From assembly GCA_023522315.1 (NCBI GenBank), contig JAHCSU010000233.1, positions 37,017-101,016 of the forward strand: a DNA stretch of 64,000 bases, written 5' to 3'. A program made the position numbers and the translations under genes. Below the pieces are notes generated by a model. That model had not been told where the DNA came from. It saw only the letters and a list, made by a program, of their open reading frames with translations, and ran no database searches. Origin of the DNA: Nostoc sp. CCCryo 231-06 (lineage in GTDB: Bacteria > Cyanobacteriota > Cyanobacteriia > Cyanobacteriales > Nostocaceae). This document shows positions 53,199 to 62,767 of this stretch, in pieces (the stretch's first letter is position 1; each line of letters starts with the position of its first letter).

Positions 53199-54896
53199 TC
53201 ACCGATGGGTAGGGGTAGGTTGAAGATTTGATGGTTTGGCTGATTGGGCAGTTGACCCATTCCAAATTTGATTGAATTGATCTGCCGACAACGACTGTAA
53301 AATACTGAGATTAAGCGGTTCTTTACTGATATATGTGGCGTAGGAAGGCTGCAAATAGGAACGGTATTCAGGGCGGTTGAGAAGATGGGTTTCCAAAAAA
53401 GCGACGCTGAGGGCGTTGAGATAGGAATAAACAGGAGCAGGATCAGGGCCTAGCAAGGCAGGTGGCACAGGTAAGACACCATTTTGAGAAGTAGGTTCTG
53501 CGATCGCTGAAAAGTGGGTGGCGTTTTCAATTAAAGCTAGGTACTTATTAGAGTCAGAAAGCCAGGTAAAGGGGCGAATCTGCTCAAATACAGGTGGGGC
53601 AAAAATATCTTGACTACCTGCTACCAGCATTACTGGACTTTTGATTTGACTCACTCCGGCCTCACCTAAAACTAAGCTGTCAATTGGATTAATCGCAATT
53701 ATTGCCTTGATCCGATCGTCTTTGATATTGTAATTTCTTCGGGGTAATTTATTTGCTTCACACTGCAACAAGAGCGACAAATTAAAAGATGAATAATTAG
53801 GATTACAGTTTTGCCTCAGTTGCTCAAAGTTAATATTTGCTCCTGCTAGAGCCAAAACGGTATAACCACCAAGGGACTGACCGATCGCGCCAACTTGCTG
53901 AAAATTGAGTTTTCCTTGGAGGGTAGGATCAGATTTGTCCAGACGTTCGAGTTCATTGAGGAGATATTTGATATCCAAAGGTCGGTTGATAAATTCTGCT
54001 GGGTTTGGTGGCCCGGCCAAACCCGCAAAATATAGTTGAAAGCGTTCGGCATTACTACCAGGGTGTTCCAGTACAGCAACAGCAAAACCATAGGATGCTA
54101 GATGTTCAGCCAGGTAGACAAAGGTAGAGCGGTCTGAGGCGAGACCATGAGAAATTACAATCAGGGGAAAGGGAGCCGAAGGTAGTTCTTTAGTGTTTTG
54201 TGAACCAGCTTCTGGCAGATAGATATCCACCGGTAGACGGCGTGAGCGAGAAAAGTCATTTAACTCCAGGCTTTTTTTCTGCCAGCGAAATTTTCCTGGC
54301 GATCGCAAATCTGGCTGTTGTGAGAAGTCAACCGTTGAATTGGCTGCTTGAGCGATCGCTTCTTTTTGAAGAGAGGCAACAACTTCATCCCTTCTCTTGA
54401 GCAATTGTGACAAGTCATCGACTATCCTTAATCCCTCTGTAAAATTCACCCGGATAGTATTGCTAGGAAATTTCCGCAGCAAATTCACAACTGTTAAACC
54501 TTCTCGATCGGCAGCAGCCAAAATCAAAGAGGCACGTATGGCATAGAAGCCGTTCTGTCGAGATTCAGTGAGGAGGAATTCTCCCAGCTGTTGTACCACT
54601 TGTTCGCCTATAGGTGAGTAGGTAACTTGAGATACTAATGTAGGAGTAACATTGAACCTTTGCTGGAGCAGATCCCGCAGTTGAGCTAGTTGTTGGGGGT
54701 TAGCACGGCTAGCATAAAATGACAAATCTTGATCAATTTTGCCAACTTTCGCAAAAGTTTCCAGCGAGTCCACAGACAAGGAGAATTCGCCGAAGGGAGG
54801 GTAATAAAAGCTAATGCGTTCAGCTCCCAATCCGGGAGTTGCAGTCAAAAACGTAGATAGCAAACCTAAACCCAGGTATCTCAAAAATTTTTTCAT
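53199..54896 (-). CDS. alpha/beta hydrolase with N-terminal DUF1400
   Basis: 565 residues from ATG 54896 (MKKFLRYLGLGLLSTFLTAT), which gives a clear signal peptide cut near LGAE; a longer start at 54929 is less likely. Residues about 25-150 are DUF1400 (RISFYYPPFGEFSLSVDSLE, NVTPTLVSQVTYSPIGEQVV). The hydrolase part has PLIVISHGLASDRSTFVYLA for the oxyanion, nucleophile Ser in GAIGQSLGGYTVLA and late His in IENATHFSAIAE. It resembles platelet-activating-factor-acetylhydrolase-like esterases, so an exported lipase or esterase is likely; substrate unknown. Confidence 0.87.
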   Translation of the reverse strand: MKKFLRYLGLGLLSTFLTATPGLGAERISFYYPPFGEFSLSVDSLETFAKVGKIDQDLSFYASRANPQQLAQLRDLLQQRFNVTPTLVSQVTYSPIGEQVVQQLGEFLLTESRQNGFYAIRASLILAAADREGLTVVNLLRKFPSNTIRVNFTEGLRIVDDLSQLLKRRDEVVASLQKEAIAQAANSTVDFSQQPDLRSPGKFRWQKKSLELNDFSRSRRLPVDIYLPEAGSQNTKELPSAPFPLIVISHGLASDRSTFVYLAEHLASYGFAVAVLEHPGSNAERFQLYFAGLAGPPNPAEFINRPLDIKYLLNELERLDKSDPTLQGKLNFQQVGAIGQSLGGYTVLALAGANINFEQLRQNCNPNYSSFNLSLLLQCEANKLPRRNYNIKDDRIKAIIAINPIDSLVLGEAGVSQIKSPVMLVAGSQDIFAPPVFEQIRPFTWLSDSNKYLALIENATHFSAIAEPTSQNGVLPVPPALLGPDPAPVYSYLNALSVAFLETHLLNRPEYRSYLQPSYATYISKEPLNLSILQSLSADQFNQIWNGSTAQSAKPSNLQPTPTHR

Positions 54897-55386
54897 TAGA
54901 AAAACCCACTGTCTAACCCTGCCAGACAAGTTTAAGCAGGGAGGAAAGCGGGGCGGGATCTATAACCGCTTTCCTGTTTACTTGGTTTAGGTATATGAAA
55001 CAGGTTACAAGCACAAGAAGCAAGTACTTACAGCCAAAGTTTTCCATATACGCTTTAAATCGCCGACTTTCAAAGCGAGGTATGTACCAAAAAACAATCA
55101 TCAATGATTATGAGTAGCAAATTTTTCAGCCAAACAGCATCAGTAAGGCGATAATAGATATAGAGATCAAAATATTTTATATGTCCTTCTCCTGTAGCGC
55201 CTGTTGTGTTGTCGTCCTCAATCAACAACAGGAGCAAAATATCTCTCACCAAAAGCAGTGCCAGGATGTGTCAGTTAACCCCAGCAAGAGCATGGTTAAA
55301 AGTTGCACTGTAGTTGAAAATGGTCGGGTTGTCGTTAAACCCTTACAAGCTCCACTCAATTAGACTTTGGAGTAACTTTGAGGCAT
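54897..55386. other. intergenic region with a possible 60-residue frame
   Basis: Mostly non-coding. One frame, 55181-55363 plus strand (MSFSCSACCVVVLNQQQEQN, ending VENGRVVVKPLQAPLN), has Cys-rich N-terminal residues but no visible ribosome binding site and no family. I treat it as a weak candidate. No repeats were recognised. Confidence 0.3.
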
Positions 55387-56310
55387 TCAAAGCATTTCAT
55401 CTAAAGGTAAAACATCGTGGAAGCGGTTGTAATCAATGTAGCGATCTCCATCGGGTGTGTGATGGAAGATATCGACAAATTGATTGTTCCACAAAATCTC
55501 ATTAGCACCATAAGTATGACGGGCATGGACAACCTGTGCAACCGTTTCATCAATGCCACTCAAAGAGACGATCAGTATAGTATTTGTCTGGGTTAACAAT
55601 TCTGGTGTCATCCCATACAGAGGACTAAACTCATCAATGACATGCATCACTGACCAGCTTAAGGTGAAGCTAGGTGTTTGGTTCCTCAGCAGTTTGAGGT
55701 CGTAGAACCGACGCATGAACTGCCCTTCTGAGGTTACATCGTCGCGCATTAAGTAGACTCGCATCTGCGCCTCCAAAATCATATTGCGACGCTGATTAGC
55801 ACTGCGAAATATGAGAGTCGGCATTGCATTATGAGGTGTAATTACAGCAACACGGCTAAATAGCACACGGGCTGTAGGTCGAGAGAATCGAGCAAACGCT
55901 AGTCCCGTCATCACAGCAATCCCCACCAAACCGATCATTGCTTCAATGGTGACAATAATGTTGGCGTAAATTGTTTTAGGATACATTGCCCCATAGCCAA
56001 TGGATGCTAGGGTTTGCACGCTAAAGAAAAAGACATCTAAAAAAGAGCCAGGTCGGGCGTTGGCAATACAATCTCCTCCTATCAAGTAAGCTAGGGCAAA
56101 TAGAGCATTAATAGTTATATAGAAAGTACAAATCAGGATCAGAAAGCCAGTCCAGGGAATCGTTAGCAGCAGATGGTAAGGATCACGCCAGTAAGAATGC
56201 CATGCACCCATACCCATAATCTCAAATTTTCCATCTCGAACTTGAATCTGAATAGGTTGGATCAGACGCTGTTTTTTCTTCGGTGAAAGTCTCTTCAGTC
56301 GAAATTTCAT
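55387..56310 (-). CDS. inward-rectifier potassium channel (KirBac type)
   Basis: 307 residues from ATG 56310 (MKFRLKRLSPKKKQRLIQPI). An N-terminal slide helix region (WRDPYHLLLTIPWTGF) leads to the outer helix, then the pore loop with selectivity filter SVQTLASIGYGAMYP, and the inner helix (VTIEAMIGLVGIAVMTGLAF). The last 180 residues are the IRK cytoplasmic beta domain (FRSANQRRNMILEAQMRVYL, YGMTPELL). It is a tetrameric K+ channel of the plasma or thylakoid membrane. The longer frame to 56358 adds an unlikely N-terminus. Confidence 0.92.
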   Translation of the reverse strand: MKFRLKRLSPKKKQRLIQPIQIQVRDGKFEIMGMGAWHSYWRDPYHLLLTIPWTGFLILICTFYITINALFALAYLIGGDCIANARPGSFLDVFFFSVQTLASIGYGAMYPKTIYANIIVTIEAMIGLVGIAVMTGLAFARFSRPTARVLFSRVAVITPHNAMPTLIFRSANQRRNMILEAQMRVYLMRDDVTSEGQFMRRFYDLKLLRNQTPSFTLSWSVMHVIDEFSPLYGMTPELLTQTNTILIVSLSGIDETVAQVVHARHTYGANEILWNNQFVDIFHHTPDGDRYIDYNRFHDVLPLDEML

Positions 56311-56452
56311 TGCAAGTAGCCAAAAGAACGGCAACTGCTTAGTATTTTGACATTCCACTTACCCCCAAGGGAACGAAAATTTCAACTTTATTTTCTTAAA
56401 TCAGCAAAAAAAATAGGGTGTGCAATGCCCACCCTAACAATCAGCGAGAAAC

Positions 56453-56559
56453 TATAGCAGTTGCCATTCACATGCGGTACAACATTATATTGCCAAGTGT
56501 AGGGGCACGGCACTGCCGTGCCCCTACGGGTGTACCTCACGTAAACGAGAAACGCTATA
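56453..56559. mobile_element. MITE-like element, TATAGCG family
   Basis: 107 bp: TATAGCAGTTGCCATTCACA at the left, CGTAAACGAGAAACGCTATA at the right. The interior GGGGCACGGCACTGCCGTGC is the unbroken form of the DNA that is split at 27712. It ends two bases before the stop codon of the DUF2382 gene. Confidence 0.8.
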
Positions 56560-56561
56560 AC

Positions 56562-57473
56562 TCATTTTTCAGGGTTTGGTTGCTGACCTTTAGAACACCG
56601 GTCAAACCACTCCTGGTATTTTTTATGGTGTGACTCATCTTCAACAGCAATGGTCACTCGCACCTGGTTGCAACCGTGATTTTGCTCTAGTGCGATCGCA
56701 TTCAACAATAAACTAGCAGTTTTAGGTGAGCTAAATTCACCGCTTATCATTAAACCTGTGCCAAAATGCTGAACTTCAAGTCTTTCTACTTGGGTTAAGT
56801 CAATGCCAGAAATTTCCTCTTCTCCTAAATCAATTTCTGCAAGTTGTTTGTGTTCTGGGCTAATTTGTTCCACAATCAACTTTTCACGCCGGACAGGAAC
56901 TTGTATCATCCGGGTTTCGATTTCTTTGCGAACAATCACTTCACCAACTTTACGCTTACTGCTTTTAACAACTAGTCGTTCTTCTAGTAAACGAATAATC
57001 TGTTCTTCGGTAGCCTCTTCTAAATTTACTGGCTCAACTGGGCTATTTGTAGTTTGATAATTCGCTAGTTGTTCAGTTGAGTTTTCTGATAGTGTGCCCT
57101 CGCCTGGTGTTTCGGTTTCTAAATATTCAGGCATATACTCTATTTCTGATTTATTTAAGTCTATGAAAACAGATTTAGTTGGCTTGTCTATTTTTTTTAT
57201 TCTCAGGCTCTGTAACCGAAATAAAGAAGGATGTTTATCAGCTAACTGCTGACCATATTGTAGAGTTTTTTGATTCGCCTGCTTTATAACTAGGTTTAAT
57301 CGACGATTAGCATCCACAATTAAATCATGTACTACTCCTACTAGCTCACCTTGCTGATCGAACACAGCAAAATTATTCACCTTCTTTTTTAAATCTGCTA
57401 ATGAGGTGCTAGTCTGAGAGTCAGAGTTTGCCTGTCCAATGTTTTTTGTCATCGGTTGGCTATTCATACGCAA
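56562..57473 (-). CDS. DUF2382 (AvaK-like) protein, long variant
   Basis: 303 residues. A PRC-barrel-like part (NNFAVFDQQGELVGVVHDLI) is followed by an acidic linker. The DUF2382 part is RLLEERLVVKSSKRKVGEVI and TRMIQVPVRREKLIVEQI. It continues with a C-terminal extension (LLLNAIALEQNHGCNQVRVT) absent from the two paralogues upstream. It is soluble. DUF2382 proteins are known in Nostocales from akinete and stress studies (AvaK); the biochemical role is unknown. It forms a row with the two following genes. Confidence 0.82.
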   Translation of the reverse strand: MRMNSQPMTKNIGQANSDSQTSTSLADLKKKVNNFAVFDQQGELVGVVHDLIVDANRRLNLVIKQANQKTLQYGQQLADKHPSLFRLQSLRIKKIDKPTKSVFIDLNKSEIEYMPEYLETETPGEGTLSENSTEQLANYQTTNSPVEPVNLEEATEEQIIRLLEERLVVKSSKRKVGEVIVRKEIETRMIQVPVRREKLIVEQISPEHKQLAEIDLGEEEISGIDLTQVERLEVQHFGTGLMISGEFSSPKTASLLLNAIALEQNHGCNQVRVTIAVEDESHHKKYQEWFDRCSKGQQPNPEK

Positions 57474-57708
57474 AGTTTTTGAGCTGTTTTCTACTTAGCT
57501 AAATTAAATGTATTGATCATCTAAATACTATTTAGAAAATGTTTGCGACAGATGTATTTATTTAACTCATATTCAGAGTAATATTCGCAATCCAAAATCT
57601 AAAGTTGTATTAGTTATTGGAAGCACAGGTAAAGCTAATTTTACAGCCTCACCTGTACTGTGTCGAATTAATTATTAGTCATTAGTTACTAACTAATGAC
57701 TCTGTTAG

Positions 57709-58605
57709 TTAGCGTTCTTCAATCGGAAGATTACCAGAGTTAATATCTAACTCTTCACGACGCACGGTTTCTTGAGTTTCAACTGTCTCTTGATCCACCA
57801 CTTTTCTGACTCTGACTTCTTCACGCAAAAATGCTTCTTTGCGAACTTCAGGAGTTTCTTCATAGATTTCTACGCGAGCAACTTCGCCTTCACGGAAGTC
57901 TGCTTCGCGCCCAGAAACGGCAGTACCTGCATCTGCTGGGGTTACACGCTCAATAACAACTCGTTCTCTTTCTATTGGCACTGCAACCCTTGCAATATCA
58001 GTCTCAACGTGCTTACCAATCGCTACTTCTCCAGTTTTTTGGCGACGCTTGCTGGCAATCAGCCGTTCTTCATACAATCTCAGAGTTTGATGATCTTGCT
58101 CATTTAACCCGAATAAAGAAGGCTCTTGTTCGTAATTGTAGCTATCACGATTGTAAGTTGGGGTAGCTGTCGCTGCTTGATAGTTTGTATCTACAGGGAT
58201 TGTTGCTTCTACAGGTGCTGATGCATCTAAAGGAAGGGTGGAGCCTGTGGGTTGGCGATATACCCCACGCACCCGTTCTTCATAATCATAATCAAGCGCT
58301 TCGCGTTCACTGAATTCAGGTAAATCTTCTGCTTGCTCTCTAGTCAAGCCAATTGTGTAGACGCGATCAATATTATAGTCGATACGGGCACGACCAAGTG
58401 GTAATAACACTTTTTTACCAAAAATCCAGAAGCCTAAATCAACGACTAAATAGCGGAAATGACCTTCTTCATCCACTAAAACATCGCTGACAGTACCAAT
58501 TTTTTCATCAGTTCCTTGGGCATAAACGCCAAGTCCATTAATGTCATGGCCTTCAAATGTATCACGATAGTTAGGCTCAAAATCTTGTAATTTGTAAAGT
58601 ACCAT
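57709..58605 (-). CDS. PRC-barrel plus DUF2382 protein (AvaK-like)
   Basis: 298 residues. The PRC-barrel is GLGVYAQGTDEKIGTVSDVL, RYLVVDLGFWIFGKKVLLPL. A middle acidic and Tyr-rich part follows. The DUF2382 repeat is LRLYEERLIASKRRQKTGEV, RVAVPIERERVVIERV and EIYEETPEVRKEAFLREEVR. It is charged and soluble. It is close to its neighbour at 58967, so the pair came from a duplication. Probably stress or akinete related, by analogy with AvaK. Confidence 0.85.
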   Translation of the reverse strand: MVLYKLQDFEPNYRDTFEGHDINGLGVYAQGTDEKIGTVSDVLVDEEGHFRYLVVDLGFWIFGKKVLLPLGRARIDYNIDRVYTIGLTREQAEDLPEFSEREALDYDYEERVRGVYRQPTGSTLPLDASAPVEATIPVDTNYQAATATPTYNRDSYNYEQEPSLFGLNEQDHQTLRLYEERLIASKRRQKTGEVAIGKHVETDIARVAVPIERERVVIERVTPADAGTAVSGREADFREGEVARVEIYEETPEVRKEAFLREEVRVRKVVDQETVETQETVRREELDINSGNLPIEER

Positions 58606-58966
58606 TATATTTTCCTCAAAAATTTTCTTCCCATCTCTTAATAACCAAATTAGCCATTTAATTACTTATTTACCTCCTTCTGGCGAATGAATTATTTCAA
58701 AAGTTAAATAATCAAAAGTTATACATGTTTTATGATGGCAGAGCAAAGAATTAAGTAGAGACACAAAACCATTGCTGTATGAAGTGCAATTTCGGATCTC
58801 TACATGCTTTATCAAAAGGTAAATTTTTCGACAACAAGATTCTCGATTCCTTTAAGAAGTTGGGAATCTTGTTGTTTAATACAAATACACAGACAGAGAT
58901 AAAAATTAACTTTGCCTGCATGATTATTTCAGATAAATCTACCAAAGAAACTTATTGACCAGCTAC
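58606..58966. other. gap between AvaK paralogues with a hairpin
   Basis: CAACAAGATTC (58832-58842) and GAATCTTGTTG (58864-58874) form an 11-bp stem that could end the transcript of the upstream paralogue. The rest is the upstream region of the second. No gene. Confidence 0.45.
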
Positions 58967-59809
58967 TTAAATAGCTTCATGTGTAGTGGTACCATGCTCT
59001 TCAACCTGTAAATTCCCCTCAGTATCAACATCTAACTCTTCTCGACGAATGGTGTCTTGTGTTTCCACAGTTTCCCGTTCTACTACTTTCTTTACCCGGA
59101 CTTCTTCACGTACAAAGGCTTCTTTACGTATCTCAGGCGTTTCTTCGTATATTTCTATGCGTGCTACTTCCCCTTCTTGGAACTTAAGTTCATTGGGATC
59201 TACAACCTTTCCTGCTTCTGTTGGCACAACTCGCTCAATCACAACTCGTTCTTTTTGAATAGGTACTGTAACGGTTGCAGTTTCTGTTTCAATGTGTTTA
59301 CCAACTGTTACTTCTCCAGTTTTGATGCGCTGTTTGCTGGCAATTAATCGTTCTTCATACAATCTAAAAGTTTGATGATTTTGATCATTCAACCCGTATA
59401 AAGCTGGTTCTGTCTGGTAATTGTATGTATTGCGATCGTAAGCTACACCACTGCTTGGGGAACGAAATACACTACGGACATTTTCTTCGTAATCATGATC
59501 AAGGCTCGCGTCTTCTTTGTACTCGACTAAACCTTCTACTTGCTGTCTACTTAATCCATCAACATAGACACGTCTTGCAGGATAATCGATCCGGGAAAGA
59601 CCAATTGGTAGTAATATTTGTTTCCCAAAAAAATCTGAGCTTGTATCAATAATTAAATACCGGAAACGACCATCGTCATCAACTAAAACATCACCCACTG
59701 AGCCAACTTTGTCTCCTCCCTCAGTGTAAAGATCCAGGGCTTTAACGTCGTCTTTGCCAAAAGTTTCTTGATAGTTTGGGTCAAAATGTTCAAGTTTGTG
59801 AAGAGGCAT
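58967..59809 (-). CDS. PRC-barrel plus DUF2382 protein (AvaK-like)
   Basis: 280 residues, same layout as the neighbour at 57709: PRC-barrel (ALDLYTEGGDKVGSVGDVLV, RYLIIDTSSDFFGKQILLPI), then FRSPSSGVAYDRNTYNYQTE and DUF2382 (FRLYEERLIASKQRIKTGEV, TVTVPIQKERVVIERVVP). The C-terminus is acidic. The two are plainly paralogous over their whole length, differing mainly in the middle linker. An upstream AT-rich region without repeats follows. Confidence 0.86.
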   Translation of the reverse strand: MPLHKLEHFDPNYQETFGKDDVKALDLYTEGGDKVGSVGDVLVDDDGRFRYLIIDTSSDFFGKQILLPIGLSRIDYPARRVYVDGLSRQQVEGLVEYKEDASLDHDYEENVRSVFRSPSSGVAYDRNTYNYQTEPALYGLNDQNHQTFRLYEERLIASKQRIKTGEVTVGKHIETETATVTVPIQKERVVIERVVPTEAGKVVDPNELKFQEGEVARIEIYEETPEIRKEAFVREEVRVKKVVERETVETQDTIRREELDVDTEGNLQVEEHGTTTHEAI

Positions 59810-59992
59810 ACACTGTTACCAGGTTGTTTATCAGGTTTATTTTATAGTGTAAAAAAAAAATTGCTGACTTTCCTCCTGCTGGCGACTGAATTTAATTGAG
59901 ATATTTTGATATTTTATGGTTTATAGTTCATACCTTATTAGCTAAATACTCAAGTTGAACACTCTTGATAATCAATAGGAATACAACTAAAG

Positions 59993-60178
59993 TTATACAA
60001 GACTGTAGCTTATGCTGGGAGAAAAATTTTTTACTGTAGATGCTCTCGAATCATGATCATTTCTTAATCCATGACAATGGGCTTTATGACACCAAGACCA
60101 ATTAAATTCAGGCTCAAGTTTTAAGGCTCTATCATAAGAAGCGATCGCCTGATGATATTGTTGTTTACGCCACTTGAA
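59993..60178 (-). pseudogene. TPR fragment overlapping the orthocaspase gene end
   Basis: In a different frame from the orthocaspase gene tail, the DNA reads WRKQQYHQAIASYDRALKLE, then PEFNWSWCHKAHC, and stops at 59993. This is one TPR repeat. No start is present, so it is the remnant of a TPR gene whose front was replaced. Confidence 0.5.
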
Positions 60179-62378
60179 AACTAAAGCTAATACTTGCCCA
60201 ATTATTTACATCCAAGATATATGAGTCGGCTGCTGTGCCGTTCATCTCCGCTTTGAGGGCGCTGGCGTTATGCAAGTCTTGTAGCAAGGCTTGTGCAACG
60301 TCTAAGGGATTCAACAATAAACCAATCGGCCGTTGTTCGGCTGTGGAATACTTAACAGTGCTCAAGGCAGCAAGAGTTTCGCTAAAGGGGGCAGTACTAA
60401 AAATTAGTTGTTGTTCGCAAAAGCAAGCTGGCCCTGAAATCAGCCATTCGGAAGCACTATTAGTTTGGGGTAGGGTGAGGGTTTCACCTGGGGCGATGAC
60501 GACTTGTTTGAGGAGGGGCTTGGTGTCCGCAGTGTTCGGCTCTTGAGGGGTTTCCCAAGAATAGAAGGCAACTCCTGTATGATTATTGTTTAATCCCAGC
60601 AAGATTAAATATACTGGGCGATCGCTCTGGTTTTCCACTCGATATTGCATTCGACTACCGATAGGCACAATCGGAGTGGGGAGAGACGCAATTAATCGCG
60701 TGTGTAGTGATTTTTTAATCGAAGTTTCAGGTTTGAAAGTTCGTATTGTTTCACGCTGCATCACCACCTGCGGTGATATACCGCTAATTATTTCTAAGGT
60801 TGCCTTGAGAGGCAAGCGGGAAGAACCTTGATTTTCTGTAAGTCGCCATAACTTGGCTGCAAACAGGGTTGATAACTTTGGCGCTAACCTTTGCACTGTT
60901 AATTTTACTGCTTCTCCTACTTCCCCCGTGGTATTGGGAATTAGCTCACCACCAAGAGAAAATAGACCATAACGACTAGGAATTTCTTGTAGCTTGGCAA
61001 ATACATAATCAGCCGGTTTTTCTCCTGCTACTACGGTGGATACATGGGAAAATCCAGCAAAGGCACTTGTGGCGTCTACCCGCTCAATTCTTTCCAATCC
61101 AGTATCCCAAGCTATTGTTAAATTAATATTTCGGGGTAAAACCCGCACTGCTTCTTGGACGAGTTGCCCGACTTGTAGGGGATTTGCACCTTCAATTTTG
61201 GAAATTTGCGCTTTTGCAGTTAACCCAGTGCGCGATCGCAATACTAATTGCTCTGTTGTTTCTAAGGTTAATCGAGAATTCACTCCGTAGTATAGCAGCA
61301 CTTGTGGTGGTAATCCTGCCAACCACAGATGGATTGTTTTACCGTCTTCTTCAATAGCACTCACCACGCCTTCTGCACCAATAATATTGTCTGGCAGTAA
61401 CTGATTTTTCAGATCATCTGGAAAACCTAACCCCCCAGCCCCCTTCCCTACAAGGGAAGGGGGAGAATTCAAAGCCTCTCTCCTCTGAGGAGAGAGGTTT
61501 GGAGAGAGGTTTTCCAGATTCCCTGGTTGCTGTTTACTACCCAATTTGTATAGAGAATTTTCCATACACGAGAGGGCGACTTGAATTTTGGTAGGTGGGG
61601 TGAATTCCCACAAATACTGTGTCAAGGCGTAGGTAAATAACCCGGCACTAAAACCAGAAAATAGTCCTTCCCTTGCAGACTGGTTTGGTTCTGAGGTAGC
61701 TGCTAAAACAATCGGAGTGCTGGATAACTTCTGAGTTTTAAGTTGTTTGAGAAAGTCGAGTTCTTCTGCTGCTAGCTTTGCTACTGACTCCTGAAGGGCG
61801 CGAACTTTTAATCCTAAGACTGTGCTAGGAGCATAATAGCTAGTATCCAATATTGCTGTTACTCGGTCTGTGGGGAGCGATCGCAATAATAGCAGTAGAG
61901 TTTCTTCTAATATATAATTGACTATTTTATCATTTTGTGCATACTCACCCACATTAACTGGTACCAGAGCATTTTGCATTGTATCTGGTGATGTTTCCAA
62001 TTTGACACGGCTGCCATAGCCGCTAAAGTGGAAGACGACAACATCATCGGGTTTAGCTTGCTTGCCCAGGTGATCTAGAAAAGCTGCCTCAATGAATTCC
62101 CTGCTAGCTTGTTCCTCAGTTAAGGTTAAAATATCTGACCCTTGGAAACCAAAGCGGTGAATCAAAAGTTCTCTTTGTAATTCCACATCCGTCAGACAAC
62201 CACTGAGGGTTGGAATTTGTGGGTATTGGTTAATACCTATTAACAATGCCAACTTACGCGGACTAGGTTGTGCCAAAGCCTGATAATAGCGATTTCCCAA
62301 AGACAACCACTCAGTTTCAGCTACCCCCAATACCGCGAGTATTGAGCCAATTCTGTTTAAAAACGTGCGCCGTTCCAT
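60165..62378 (-). CDS. caspase-fold (peptidase C14-like) protein with lost catalytic dyad
   Basis: 737 residues. A twin-arginine-like start (MERRTFLNRIGSILAVLGVA) suggests export or membrane attachment. The caspase p20-like domain follows (KLALLIGINQYPQIPTLSGC; VVFHFSGYGSRV; VTAILDTSYYAPS). In orthocaspases the catalytic His sits in SGHG and the Cys in D-x-C; here they are Tyr (SGYG) and Ser (DTSY), so normal protease activity is unlikely. The C-terminal half includes a DUF4384-like part (RMQYRVENQSDRPVYLILLG). Palindromic repeats are inserted in frame at 61421-61515. I recall Tyr/Ser orthocaspase variants as a known class in cyanobacteria. Confidence 0.83.
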   Translation of the reverse strand: MERRTFLNRIGSILAVLGVAETEWLSLGNRYYQALAQPSPRKLALLIGINQYPQIPTLSGCLTDVELQRELLIHRFGFQGSDILTLTEEQASREFIEAAFLDHLGKQAKPDDVVVFHFSGYGSRVKLETSPDTMQNALVPVNVGEYAQNDKIVNYILEETLLLLLRSLPTDRVTAILDTSYYAPSTVLGLKVRALQESVAKLAAEELDFLKQLKTQKLSSTPIVLAATSEPNQSAREGLFSGFSAGLFTYALTQYLWEFTPPTKIQVALSCMENSLYKLGSKQQPGNLENLSPNLSPQRREALNSPPSLVGKGAGGLGFPDDLKNQLLPDNIIGAEGVVSAIEEDGKTIHLWLAGLPPQVLLYYGVNSRLTLETTEQLVLRSRTGLTAKAQISKIEGANPLQVGQLVQEAVRVLPRNINLTIAWDTGLERIERVDATSAFAGFSHVSTVVAGEKPADYVFAKLQEIPSRYGLFSLGGELIPNTTGEVGEAVKLTVQRLAPKLSTLFAAKLWRLTENQGSSRLPLKATLEIISGISPQVVMQRETIRTFKPETSIKKSLHTRLIASLPTPIVPIGSRMQYRVENQSDRPVYLILLGLNNNHTGVAFYSWETPQEPNTADTKPLLKQVVIAPGETLTLPQTNSASEWLISGPACFCEQQLIFSTAPFSETLAALSTVKYSTAEQRPIGLLLNPLDVAQALLQDLHNASALKAEMNGTAADSYILDVNNWASISFSFQVA
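61421..61515. repeat. palindromic repeats inside the caspase-fold gene
   Basis: Two hairpins side by side: CCCCCTTCCC-TACAA-GGGAAGGGGG and CTCTCTCCTC-TGAGGAGAGAG. In the gene frame they code a linker (LSPNLSPQRREALNSPPS, then LVGKGAGGLG). They resemble the block at 35258-35300 and the C-rich part of 8846-8951. Confidence 0.75.
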
Positions 62379-62433
62379 AATTAGCTATCAGCCCTCAGTC
62401 ATCAGTTAGCAGCTTACAGGGCTGAACTCTGTG

Positions 62434-62472
62434 TTTTGACATACTCCCCGACCGTCGCGGACGGGGATTCTA
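62434..62472. repeat. IS200/IS605-type end-like hairpin
   Basis: TTTTGACATACTCCCCGACC, then GTCGCGGACGGGGATTCT. The same ACTCCC...GGGATTCT design as at 52843-52878. No transposase is adjacent. The rest of the 62379-62767 gap has further short repeats (CCTGCGGGAAGCCGCTCCGC near 62600) and no gene. Confidence 0.55.
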
Positions 62473-62767
62473 ATTCATGGTTCACAGAAATCCGCTTGCT
62501 ATATCAGGTTTCCCATCAATAGTATTGGCGGTCTTCTCCCCATTCTTTCCATCTTTCGATGCTGACACCATAATGCCGTAAGGCAGATACGTGGTAGGGG
62601 CAATACCCTGCGGGAAGCCGCTCCGCGTCTACATGAATTGCCCCTACAGTAAAATCAAGGTTTGGGCTATTTTTTGCGTAAGTCCTATCTTTGTTTCCTA
62701 GCACCAGCATTTTGATAAGTTGTACATAATCTGAAACAATAACAGTAAAAGCAAAGAGGGGATTACA

